A DNA stretch of 5,098 bases from Desulfovermiculus sp041686195 (GTDB taxonomy: Bacteria > Desulfobacterota > Desulfovibrionia > Desulfovibrionales > Desulfothermaceae): assembly GCA_041686195.1 (NCBI GenBank), contig JAWLEI010000149.1:1-5098 (forward strand). Reading direction: 5' to 3'. The notes below the pieces were generated by a model, which saw only the letters and a list, made by a program, of their open reading frames with translations, had not been told where the DNA came from and did no database searches. The position numbers and the translations under genes are program-made. Shown here one piece after another: positions 1 through 5,098 of this stretch. Each line of letters begins with the position of its first letter. The stretch's first letter is position 1.

Positions 1-39
1 GCCGCCGATGATCAGCACATCAGCCTGCATTCGGCACAT
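1..39 (-). CDS. N-terminus of a probable FAD/NAD-binding flavoprotein (partial, runs off the window)
   Basis: Only 13 codons are visible, reading MCRMQADVLIIGG on the minus strand. A short polar lead followed by D-V-L-I-I-G-G is the usual first beta strand and start of the glycine-rich loop of a Rossmann dinucleotide-binding fold. It is common at the extreme N-terminus of FAD-dependent oxidoreductases such as the fumarate reductase/succinate dehydrogenase flavoprotein group. The start could be the ATG at 37-39 or the one three codons later at 28-30. The first lies 5 bases after the permease stop, and a GGGG run at the end of the permease could serve as ribosome binding site. The tight spacing implies co-transcription, probably with translational coupling, as the third gene of the TRAP operon. 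The exact family cannot be told from 13 residues; another nucleotide-binding enzyme is possible. Confidence 0.6.
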   Translation of the reverse strand, partial: MCRMQADVLIIGG

Positions 40-44
40 ATTCT

Positions 45-1937
45 TCATGCCCCGGCAGCCATTCGTTTTCTCCACCAGGGAAGAGCAATCGCAGCCAAAA
101 GAAACCCACCGGCGATGATCCTTGCCGGCCAGGCGTTGACCACATCCGGGCTGGTGCCCAGCAGGGCAATGGTCACAGCCAGGGCCAGGATCAGCAATCG
201 AGGAGCTTCGGACAGCCTGCGGCCCAGGTAGCCGCTTAAGCCTCCGGCCAAAAGGACAATAGAAACCAAGAGGACCAGAACCAGAGAAACGACCTCGGCT
301 GCCGTCCCTTGCAGGAGCAGGGCCCGGTTATAGATAAAGACATAGGGGATGAGAAACCCGACCACAGCGAGCTTAAAGGCCTCGAATCCGGTCTGCAGGG
401 GCTTGGACCCCGCAATGGCCGCTCCACAATAGGCCGGGATACATACCGGCGGGGTGATTCCGGCCAGAATGGCGAAATAGAACACAAAGAGATGGGTGGC
501 CAAGAGATCGCAGCCCATGGCCTGGAGGGCCGGTCCGCCGATAGTCACAGCGATGATGTAGGCAGGTGTACACGGCAGGCCCATGCCCAACAGCAGGGAA
601 GTGAGCATAATGAGTAACAAGGCGATGAGCAGGACCCCTCCGGACCAGCTGTTGATTACTGTGGCAATGCCCAGAGCCAGGCCGGTGTTGGTCACAATGC
701 TGACCACCATACCTGCTCCGGCGCAGGCCAGGCCGATCATGATCATGTTCTGTCCGCTGGAGCGCAGGGTATGCCAGAGCCGGCCCGGGGTCATCCTGGT
801 CTCGGCCCGCAAAAAGCTCAAAACAAAGGTTACCCCGATAGACACATTGGCGGCCATGAACGGAGAATAGCCCTTAAGGAGCATGGCCACTAGAACCAGA
901 AGGGGCAAAAGCAGGTAACTGTCCATGCCCAGTTGGGCAAAAGAAACCATGTCCCGGCTGTCCATGCCCCGCAGATCCTCCTTCAGAGCGGTCAGATGCA
1001 CCCGAAGCACCAGGCTCACATAGTACAAAACAGCCCCCAGCATGGCGGCCAGGACAATGTGCACATAGGCAATGCCGGTGATTTCGGCCATGACAAAGGC
1101 CCCGGCTCCCATGACCGGGGGCATGAGCATCCCCCCGGTGGAGGCGGCAGCCTCCACTGCTCCGGCGAACTGGCGGCGGTAGCCCAAGCGTATCATCATG
1201 GGGATGGTAAAGGTCCCGGTGGTGTACACATTGGCCGCTCCCACCCCGCTGATGGATCCAAACAGCCCGCTGCTGATGACTGCTATCTTGGCCGGACCGC
1301 CCCGGCCCCGCCCGGCCACCCGGCAGGCCAGATTGGTGAAAAAACGGCCGGTGCCGGTATTTTCCATGAATGAACCGAATATGACGAATATGGCCACGAA
1401 AGTGGCTGAAACCCCGGTAATGGACCCAAAGATGCCAGCCTCGGATATCAGGTACTGCATCTCTACGATCTCGGCCAGGGTGGGCGGACTGGAATGGAAG
1501 ACCCCGCTTAGATAGGGAGCGATAAACATGTATCCCAAAAAGACGGCGATGAGAATGGCCAAAGCCGGGACAACCGCCCGCCGGATGGCCTCCAGCAAAA
1601 GGAGGATCATGAGTGCCCCAAGGCCCATCTGCAACGGGCTGACCGGGTCGATAAAGCTCATACGCATGGTGAGCTGATCATTGGCCAGGATGATGTACAA
1701 GGGAGGAAGAACAGAAAGGCCGGCCAGTAACAGGTCCGTAAGGCCAATATTTTCCTGGTCTGAATCCTTGCGGCCGGAAAAGAGAAGAAAGGCCAAGGGC
1801 AGGATGCACAGCAGATGCACCCCCCGTTGGACCCGGGGCTGCATAATGCCGAAGGTGGCTGTGTACAAATGAAAAAGGGACAAGGCCATCAACCAGGCTC
1901 CGATGGCTTTGTCCCGCCAACCGCTGAGCTGTCGCAC
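45..1937 (-). CDS. TRAP transporter fused permease (DctQ-like 4TM + DctM-like 12TM, TAXI type)
   Basis: This inner-membrane protein combines the small and large TRAP permease subunits and imports a ligand delivered by a periplasmic TAXI protein, driven by an ion gradient. At 630 residues it is within the usual size of TRAP 4TM/12TM fusions. Residues 1-140 hold four or more hydrophobic segments (the DctQ-like part). Residues 165-545 are the large-subunit part. It contains the family signature GGPAKIAVISSGLFGSISG at 213-231, the EAAASTGGMLMPP stretch at 262-274, and the second-half signature GMGLPCTPAY at 451-460 followed by GITPPVC at 493-499. Further hydrophobic helices occupy 545-620. The start is GTG at 1937, supported by GGGAG eight bases upstream (1946-1950); no better ATG exists. 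It lies downstream of the TAXI gene on the same strand and 5 bases before a flavoprotein gene. The substrate is not predictable; dicarboxylates or glutamate are known TAXI ligands. Confidence 0.95.
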   Translation of the reverse strand: MRQLSGWRDKAIGAWLMALSLFHLYTATFGIMQPRVQRGVHLLCILPLAFLLFSGRKDSDQENIGLTDLLLAGLSVLPPLYIILANDQLTMRMSFIDPVSPLQMGLGALMILLLLEAIRRAVVPALAILIAVFLGYMFIAPYLSGVFHSSPPTLAEIVEMQYLISEAGIFGSITGVSATFVAIFVIFGSFMENTGTGRFFTNLACRVAGRGRGGPAKIAVISSGLFGSISGVGAANVYTTGTFTIPMMIRLGYRRQFAGAVEAAASTGGMLMPPVMGAGAFVMAEITGIAYVHIVLAAMLGAVLYYVSLVLRVHLTALKEDLRGMDSRDMVSFAQLGMDSYLLLPLLVLVAMLLKGYSPFMAANVSIGVTFVLSFLRAETRMTPGRLWHTLRSSGQNMIMIGLACAGAGMVVSIVTNTGLALGIATVINSWSGGVLLIALLLIMLTSLLLGMGLPCTPAYIIAVTIGGPALQAMGCDLLATHLFVFYFAILAGITPPVCIPAYCGAAIAGSKPLQTGFEAFKLAVVGFLIPYVFIYNRALLLQGTAAEVVSLVLVLLVSIVLLAGGLSGYLGRRLSEAPRLLILALAVTIALLGTSPDVVNAWPARIIAGGFLLAAIALPWWRKRMAAGA

Positions 1938-1945
1938 CGGGAAAG

Positions 1946-1950
1946 CTCCC
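1946..1950 (-). promoter_or_regulatory. Ribosome binding site of the permease, inside a small hairpin
   Basis: On the minus strand GGGAG precedes the GTG start by eight bases and fixes the start at 1937. The same bases are part of GGGAGCTTTCCC, which can fold into a 4-bp stem (GGGA with TCCC). The Shine-Dalgarno could therefore be partly occluded. The stem is short and its effect is inference. Confidence 0.55.
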
Positions 1951-1951
1951 T

Positions 1952-2038
1952 TTTCAGCTTTGCCTCCGGCAAATCTGAAATATTCTTTTGCGCCAAAGAG
2001 CGCAAAAACTGTTTGCCGGGTTGATCGAGGATGAAACT
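1952..2038 (+). repeat. Dispersed hairpin-forming repeat, copy 1 (87 bases)
   Basis: This segment matches the reverse complement of 4259-4344. The first 33 bases (1952-1984) are identical to the complement of 4312-4344. The rest aligns with small substitutions and one or two indels up to the shared ATGAAACT end. Internal structure: TTTGCC-TCC-GGCAAA at 1960-1974, an outer stem CCGGCAAA (1966-1973) with TTTGCCGG (2012-2019), and an inner stem TTTTGCGC (1986-1993) with GCGCAAAA (2000-2007) around a 6-base loop. It sits between the TAXI and permease genes, ending directly at the permease ribosome binding site. It encodes no recognisable protein and is best described as a non-autonomous dispersed extragenic repeat. 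Confidence 0.8.
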
Positions 2039-2107
2039 GACAAATTGGTTTGAAACCACCGGAGGGCAGGCATTACACGCTGCGCGCGAAGCACAGCCCC
2101 TACCCGG

Positions 2108-2131
2108 GGTCCCCAAAAGCTGGGTGGGACC
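2108..2131. other. GC-rich hairpin between the TAXI and permease genes
   Basis: GGTCCC (2108-2113) pairs with GGGACC (2126-2131), and CA/TG pairs can extend it inward. It lies about 60 bases beyond the TAXI stop within the 253-base spacer (1938-2190). On the minus strand no T-run follows it, so it is not a canonical terminator. It could slow RNA decay or partly terminate transcription, giving more binding protein than permease. The rest of 2039-2190 shows no gene with coding character. Confidence 0.4.
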
Positions 2132-2190
2132 AAAACGTTCATAGGCCCCCGCACTTCTGGGAATATCGCATCCACAGTTGGAGTTTCCGA

Positions 2191-3216
2191 CTACTCCGGC
2201 ATATACCCGGCTTCCCGGTAATACTTCTCCGCCCCGGGGTGCAGAGGAACAGCTACGTCCTTCCATCCTTGCTCGGGGACAAAGTGCTTGTTGGCCTTGT
2301 TCATGGAGTGCAGTTGATCGATGTTCTCACAGATGATCTGGATCAACCGATAGGCTACCTGATCCGAGATATCCTTGTTGATGAGCAGCTCCCCGGCTGA
2401 GGCTATGGCTGTCACGTCCCGCTTCTGACCCTGGTAGGTTTCGGCCGGGATGACCGCATGGCCTGAATCAGAAGGCAAGGTGCCCAAAGACTCATGCACA
2501 TGGGTGATGCATTCCTCGGAGACATCCAGAAGCTTCGTATCCCGACTGACTGCCATTTCGGTCACCGCCGCACCGGGCAGGGCTAAGTGGGTAAACACAT
2601 AGTCCACGTGCTTGTCTTTGTACAGATTGACCATGTCCGCATACACGGCATGAAAGACCTTGCCCCCGGCATTCTCAATATCCTCCAACGAGACCCCATA
2701 GAAATCCAGAATGTGCTGGACCAGGGGCAAATCTGAAGTGCCTTTCATCGGTGCGGCCACCTTAACTTTTTCCCCGGCCTTAATTTTTTCCGCCAGTTCG
2801 GCCACGGATCGAATGTCAGTATCCTCAGCAGCTACAAAATGGATATGATAGATGCCGAATATCCCTCCCAGGGAACGCACGTCTGGGTAGGCCTTTTTGT
2901 AAATGGGCTTTATGCCTTTATAGGCCATCTTATCCACAAAAGTGATCCCCCAGCCCAGATCGTCCTTGTGCCTGGACACCCGCACCGGATTGACTACTCC
3001 GCCTCCAGGGACTACCTTGATCACCAGCTTGGGTTCTTTGTCCTTGATCAGCCTGGCGATTCCTCCGGCCTGCACGTACCATCCACCGCCCACACCGCCG
3101 GCCACCCAGGTCATGGTCTGAGACTGCAGTTCAGAATCCTGAGAGGCAAATGCCGGGCCAGCTGTCAGGAAAAACAAACAGACAAACAAAGTAATCAAAA
3201 ATGGTGCACGTCTCAT
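2191..3216 (-). CDS. TAXI family TRAP transporter solute-binding protein
   Basis: This periplasmic receptor captures the transported ligand and delivers it to the fused permease. It has 341 residues, a usual family length. Residues 1-24 form a signal peptide: MRR, a hydrophobic core, and a P-A-F-A cleavage site before S25. The mature protein opens with the glycine-rich GGVGGGWY (40-47) and continues with VVPGGGVVNP (68-77), both typical of TAXI proteins. A long alpha/beta body follows, with the C-terminal block PLHPGAEKYYREAG at 324-337, a strong family hallmark. The reading frame extends 119 codons further upstream, but that stretch is not protein-like. The ATG at 3216 has AGGAGG eight bases before it, whereas the ATG at 3222 would leave only two bases. 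It is first in the operon, 253 bases ahead of the permease, and divergent from the thioesterase gene. The ligand is unknown. Confidence 0.95.
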   Translation of the reverse strand: MRRAPFLITLFVCLFFLTAGPAFASQDSELQSQTMTWVAGGVGGGWYVQAGGIARLIKDKEPKLVIKVVPGGGVVNPVRVSRHKDDLGWGITFVDKMAYKGIKPIYKKAYPDVRSLGGIFGIYHIHFVAAEDTDIRSVAELAEKIKAGEKVKVAAPMKGTSDLPLVQHILDFYGVSLEDIENAGGKVFHAVYADMVNLYKDKHVDYVFTHLALPGAAVTEMAVSRDTKLLDVSEECITHVHESLGTLPSDSGHAVIPAETYQGQKRDVTAIASAGELLINKDISDQVAYRLIQIICENIDQLHSMNKANKHFVPEQGWKDVAVPLHPGAEKYYREAGYMPE

Positions 3217-3379
3217 GATCATTACCTCCTGCATTGAGATCCTTATTACCTCAAGCTTGGCCATTGTCCAGCAAAAATCAAGGTTTCCAGACAGAAACAT
3301 CTTTCTGCCCGAACATACCCTGGACGCGACACATGCGCAACCCTGGACTTGAGCCAACATTGCCCTGAGGAGATGTGCG
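3217..3379. promoter_or_regulatory. Divergent intergenic region between the TAXI operon and the thioesterase
   Basis: These 163 bases separate two divergent starts and should contain both promoters. A weak minus-strand candidate is TGGACA (3265-3270) and TAATAA (3243-3248) with a 16-base spacer; the -35 is good but the -10 is poor. No convincing plus-strand promoter or operator palindrome was found. The region has no coding character, although an open frame crosses it on the minus strand. Confidence 0.35.
3225..3230 (-). promoter_or_regulatory. Strong ribosome binding site that sets the TAXI start
   Basis: AGGAGG on the minus strand lies eight bases before the ATG at 3216 and only two before the ATG at 3222. 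The spacing favours the downstream ATG and places the signal peptide directly at the N-terminus. Confidence 0.85.
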
Positions 3380-3784
3380 ATGAATATGGATAAAGAGAAC
3401 TGGATTGCCTGTGCCCCTTTTGAGTCTTTGCTGAACATGCATATACACAAAGCTGAAAACGGATCGGCCACTCTCAGCATGCCCTTTCTGCCCCAATTTG
3501 CCCAGGGAGCAGGCCTGATGCACGGGGGCGCTTTGGTCAGTCTGGCCGATACTGCCCTGGCCATGGCCATCAAGAGCCTAGTGCCTCCAAAAACCCATTT
3601 TGGAACGATAGAGGCCCATACCCGTTTCTTGGCGCCGGTACGTCAGGGAACGGTCACAGCCAAAGCCAAAATCACTCACCGGGAAGGCCGCGAATTAAAT
3701 GGGCACGCGGATGTAGAGGATGAACACGGAAGAAGTGTGCTTTATTTTGAGGCCAGATTCAAGCAGGCCAAGGCAAGGAAATAA
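3380..3784 (+). CDS. PaaI-family hotdog-fold acyl-CoA thioesterase
   Basis: A cytoplasmic enzyme expected to hydrolyse an acyl- or aryl-CoA thioester to the free acid and CoA. Its 134 residues match a single-domain PaaI/YbgC-size hotdog protein. The diagnostic region is GLMHGGALVSLADTALAMA (45-63): the HGG at 48-50 starts the hotdog helix, and Asp57 in LADTA is the usual catalytic carboxylate position. The beta strands THFGTIEAHTRFLAPVRQG (72-90) and LYFEARFK (121-128) fit the fold. The start at 3380 has GAGGAG at 3367-3372, seven bases upstream; an ATG at 3373 is out of frame. It is the only plus-strand gene and is convergent with the small thioredoxin-like gene, with just 9 bases between the two stops and no terminator hairpin seen. 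The substrate cannot be named; a role in recycling CoA from a stalled degradation intermediate is possible. Confidence 0.92.
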   Translation: MNMDKENWIACAPFESLLNMHIHKAENGSATLSMPFLPQFAQGAGLMHGGALVSLADTALAMAIKSLVPPKTHFGTIEAHTRFLAPVRQGTVTAKAKITHREGRELNGHADVEDEHGRSVLYFEARFKQAKARK

Positions 3785-3793
3785 GTGTCCTGC

Positions 3794-4051
3794 TCAATGC
3801 ATATACGAGGAGATGATTTCTTCAAATGCTGTTTTATCCAACACCTTTTTGATCGGAATTTTCTGTCCATTGACAAATACAAGGAGAGCACTCTTAATAC
3901 CCAGAGAACGGGCTTCTTCTGAGTCAGTAGAGAGGACCCGGAGGCTGATCTCCGGGCCCAGCGCTTCAGCTACATCTTCGGCCACCCCTATGGCCTGATC
4001 ACAACTTGCTCAGGTGAATGCCGTTTTATGATATATGGTAATGTGGACCAT
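3794..4051 (-). CDS. Putative selenoprotein: small thioredoxin-fold protein with U-x-x-C motif (in-frame TGA = Sec)
   Basis: Reading from the ATG at 4049-4051 through one in-frame TGA (4010-4012) gives 85 residues. They begin MVHITIYHKTAFT-U-ASC and end EEIISSYMH at a TGA stop (3794-3796). The organisation is that of small thioredoxin/glutaredoxin-like proteins: strand VHITIY (2-7), redox motif U14-A-S-C17, helix DQAIGVAEDVAEALG (18-32), strand ISLRVLS, then the strand and turn LLVFVNGQ and a final helix. The TGA falls exactly where the first Cys of CxxC is expected, and a hairpin follows at SECIS distance (separate entry). Without recoding, only a 63-residue ORF from GTG 3985 remains, lacking the first strand and the active site. 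The usual cis-Pro before the third strand is missing (I-K-S-A-L-L). The ribosome binding site before the ATG is weak. It lies about 300 bases downstream of the DUF1638 gene on the same strand. The alternative is a pseudogene in which the Cys codon became a stop. Confidence 0.72.
3974..3999 (-). promoter_or_regulatory. Candidate bacterial SECIS element of the thioredoxin-like selenoprotein
   Basis: On the minus strand GGCCA (3991-3995) pairs perfectly with TGGCC (3980-3984) around the six-base loop TAGGGG. ATC (3997-3999) and GAT (3974-3976) can extend the stem below a small internal loop. The apical loop begins 19 nucleotides after the TGA, inside the spacing known for bacterial SECIS hairpins. 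The loop is guanine-rich, though its first G is at loop position three and not one or two. It would bind SelB with Sec-tRNA inside the coding region. Confidence 0.55.
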
Positions 4052-4084
4052 GTGGCTCGTATGAAACAAGATCTTTCTTTGTCC

Positions 4085-4176
4085 GTCATTCCCGCGAAGG
4101 AACGTCATCCCGGACCCCGGATCTTGGTCCGGGGCAGGCTTGATCCGGGACCAGAATCCAGAACAGACAGAATGAC
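4085..4176. repeat. REP/MITE-like palindromic module 1
   Basis: The module is bounded by inverted GTCATTC (4085-4091) and GAATGAC (4170-4176). Inside, CCCGGACC (4109-4116) pairs perfectly with GGTCCGGG (4126-4133) around nine bases, and CCGGATC (4117-4123) pairs alternatively with GATCCGG (4142-4148). It resembles the GTCATTCCCGCGAA-type extragenic palindromes found in many proteobacteria. It has no coding character. Its copy number in the genome cannot be seen here. Confidence 0.6.
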
Positions 4177-4186
4177 TTTACCCTAG

Positions 4187-4238
4187 ATTGCCCGGTGAGC
4201 CTGACCCCGGTGTATTCGAAGGATCCGGGCCGGGCAAT
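4187..4238. repeat. Palindromic module 2 (nested hairpin)
   Basis: ATTGCCCGG (4187-4195) and CCGGGCAAT (4230-4238) are a perfect 9-bp inverted pair. Within them CCCGG (4206-4210) pairs with CCGGG (4225-4229). The end CAATGAC resembles the AATGAC end of module 1, ten bases away, suggesting the two are related or tandemly arranged extragenic elements. Together with copy 2 of the long repeat they fill the space between the selenoprotein and DUF1638 genes. Confidence 0.55.
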
Positions 4239-4258
4239 GACAGAGGGGGCAAGCCGTA

Positions 4259-4344
4259 AGTTTCATTCATGATCAATCCGGCAAATCTTTTTTTGGGCGC
4301 TTTGGGCCAAAAATATTTCAGATTTGCCGGAGGCAAAGCTGAAA
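4259..4344 (-). repeat. Dispersed hairpin-forming repeat, copy 2 (86 bases, inverted relative to copy 1)
   Basis: This is the reverse complement of 1952-2038, identical over 33 bases (4312-4344) and diverged in the remainder. An outer stem CCGGCAAATCT (4278-4288) pairs perfectly with AGATTTGCCGG (4320-4330), longer than the 8-bp equivalent in copy 1. An inner TTTTTGG/CCAAAAA pair replaces the inner stem of copy 1, so the folding potential is kept although the bases differ. It begins seven bases beyond the DUF1638 stop. The TTTGCC-TCC-GGCAAA hairpin plus a T-rich stretch on the minus strand could weakly terminate DUF1638 transcription. Confidence 0.8.
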
Positions 4345-4351
4345 CCTGTCT

Positions 4352-4981
4352 TTATCCCTGCAACATCTCGGCCTGCTCTGTGAGCAAGGCCTTGAACCGG
4401 TCCAGGGTCACTGGATAGGGCTGAATGGGTATGCCCATCCAGTCTGAATATCCCAGGAACTCTTCTGGCTTTTCGGCCATATATTGATCCACATAACCAA
4501 TGGAGTCCAAGACTACTGCGCCACCTGTATGCCGGGGAAAATTTTCATTGGCCAGGCCCTTGTCCCAGCCCTTGAATACCTGGTGCCGGAACTTTATCCA
4601 GCCCGGAGTCATCCACCACACCTTCTCGCCGCCAGCCACCTCGTGAGCGATCTGCTCCCGCTGCTCTTCGCTGGCCACCATATCCATGCAGTGAGTGGCG
4701 TCGATCCGGGCCACATTCGGCCCCTGCTCCTCAATGATGGTCTGCATGGTCCGGGTAGGCTGATCCGCATTGATATAGCAGAATTTTCCTCCATAAACCA
4801 CAATCACCTTGTCCACCACCTGCTTGGCTTTTTGTATCCTGGAAATCAGCTGCCGCTCCAGTTCCTTGACGTCTTCATGCAGTCCCGGAGTTGTATAAAA
4901 CACGTGTTCCGTGTCCAGAAAACCCTCTTGCTTCAGATGATTGAGTTCCAGACTCACTGTACCGCAGGATATTATGGCCAT
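4352..4981 (-). CDS. DUF1638 domain-containing protein
   Basis: A 209-residue cytoplasmic protein with no signal peptide or membrane segment. The order of motifs fits DUF1638 (PF07796): an N-terminal MAIISCG strand with Cys6, the TPGLHEDVKELERQL block (31-45), the IVVYGGKFC strand and turn (60-68), IDATHCMDMVAS (93-104), and the WWMTPGWI box (122-129). Cys6, His35, Cys68, His97 and Cys98 are candidate metal or cofactor ligands; this is inference. The function is not established. From memory, relatives often lie near corrinoid-dependent methyltransferase genes in anaerobes, but no such gene is in this window. The start is the ATG at 4981: a stop lies seven codons upstream and no other ATG precedes it, although the ribosome binding site (ACGAG close to the ATG, GGGA further away) is poor. 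The 3' end abuts repeat copy 2. Confidence 0.85.
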   Translation of the reverse strand: MAIISCGTVSLELNHLKQEGFLDTEHVFYTTPGLHEDVKELERQLISRIQKAKQVVDKVIVVYGGKFCYINADQPTRTMQTIIEEQGPNVARIDATHCMDMVASEEQREQIAHEVAGGEKVWWMTPGWIKFRHQVFKGWDKGLANENFPRHTGGAVVLDSIGYVDQYMAEKPEEFLGYSDWMGIPIQPYPVTLDRFKALLTEQAEMLQG

Positions 4982-5098
4982 CTCGTGAAACGAAATTCCC
5001 TATGGTTCCAAAACTCAGTTGGATTCATAAATTTCAATCAGTTACAAAACGGAAATATGCTATACTCTGCCAGTTTTTACCTATTGCTATCAGAAACA
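4982..5098 (-). promoter_or_regulatory. AT-rich upstream region of the DUF1638 gene
   Basis: These 117 bases are visibly richer in A and T than the rest of the window and have no coding character, as expected of a promoter region. No -35/-10 pair with acceptable spacing was found on the minus strand. TATACT on the plus strand (5051-5056) resembles a -10 box but has no matching -35. Confidence 0.3.

Noticed and set aside
309..1515. Several plus-strand ORFs over the permease gene
   Set aside because: They are antisense shadows with low-complexity, unlikely composition, while the minus-strand frame has clear TRAP signatures.
2108..2131. Rho-independent terminator after the TAXI gene
   Set aside because: The hairpin is real but no T-run follows on the transcribed (minus) strand.
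1889..2266. 125-codon minus-strand ORF across the TAXI-permease spacer
   Set aside because: It overlaps both real genes in another frame, shows no recognisable domain and runs through the repeat.
2839..3237. 132-codon plus-strand ORF antisense to the TAXI gene
   Set aside because: It lies over the signal peptide and conserved N-terminal motifs of the TAXI protein and has no domain of its own.
3257..3272. Sigma-54-like site TGGC...GCA on the plus strand
   Set aside because: The GG-GC spacing is right but several consensus bases differ and it lies over 100 bases before the thioesterase start.
3217..3573. 119-codon N-terminal extension of the TAXI reading frame
   Set aside because: It is not protein-like, overlaps the divergent thioesterase start, and would bury the signal peptide; the AGGAGG site supports the start at 3216.
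3794..3985. 63-residue ORF starting at GTG 3985 as a complete gene
   Set aside because: It lacks the first strand and active site of the thioredoxin fold; the full protein is recovered by reading through the TGA at 4010-4012.

Overview
The window reads as chromosomal DNA of a bacterium, most likely an anaerobic deltaproteobacterium (Desulfobacterota, sulfate-reducer-like). This is an inference from four things: a TAXI-type TRAP transporter with a fused permease, a DUF1638 protein, a probable UGA-encoded selenoprotein, and the style of the GC-rich extragenic palindromes. No rRNA, tRNA, CRISPR array or transposase gene was seen.

Layout, left to right. Positions 1-39 (minus) hold only the first 13 codons of a flavoprotein-like gene with a Rossmann start. 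Five bases away lies the 630-residue fused TRAP permease (45-1937, minus, GTG start). A 253-base non-coding gap with hairpins and one copy of an 86-87-base repeat separates it from the TAXI substrate-binding protein (2191-3216, minus, signal peptide). Transcription order is binding protein, permease, flavoprotein: an import operon, possibly feeding a substrate to the flavoprotein. Divergent from it is a PaaI-type hotdog thioesterase (3380-3784, plus). Convergent with the thioesterase, nine bases away, is a small thioredoxin-fold gene (3794-4051, minus). Conventional gene calling would truncate it to a 63-residue ORF. Read through one in-frame TGA it gives an 85-residue protein with a U-A-S-C redox motif, and a hairpin of bacterial SECIS type follows the TGA. 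Positions 4085-4238 hold two palindromic REP-like modules. Positions 4259-4344 hold the second, inverted copy of the 86-87-base repeat. The window ends with a DUF1638 gene (4352-4981, minus) and its AT-rich upstream region.

The TRAP genes clearly work together: the periplasmic TAXI protein captures a carboxylate-type ligand and the fused membrane protein imports it using an ion gradient. The thioesterase, selenoprotein and DUF1638 protein have no demonstrable shared pathway from sequence alone. The strongest unusual signal is the unannotated selenoprotein. The second is the inverted pair of long hairpin-forming repeats that brackets the TAXI, thioesterase and selenoprotein genes.
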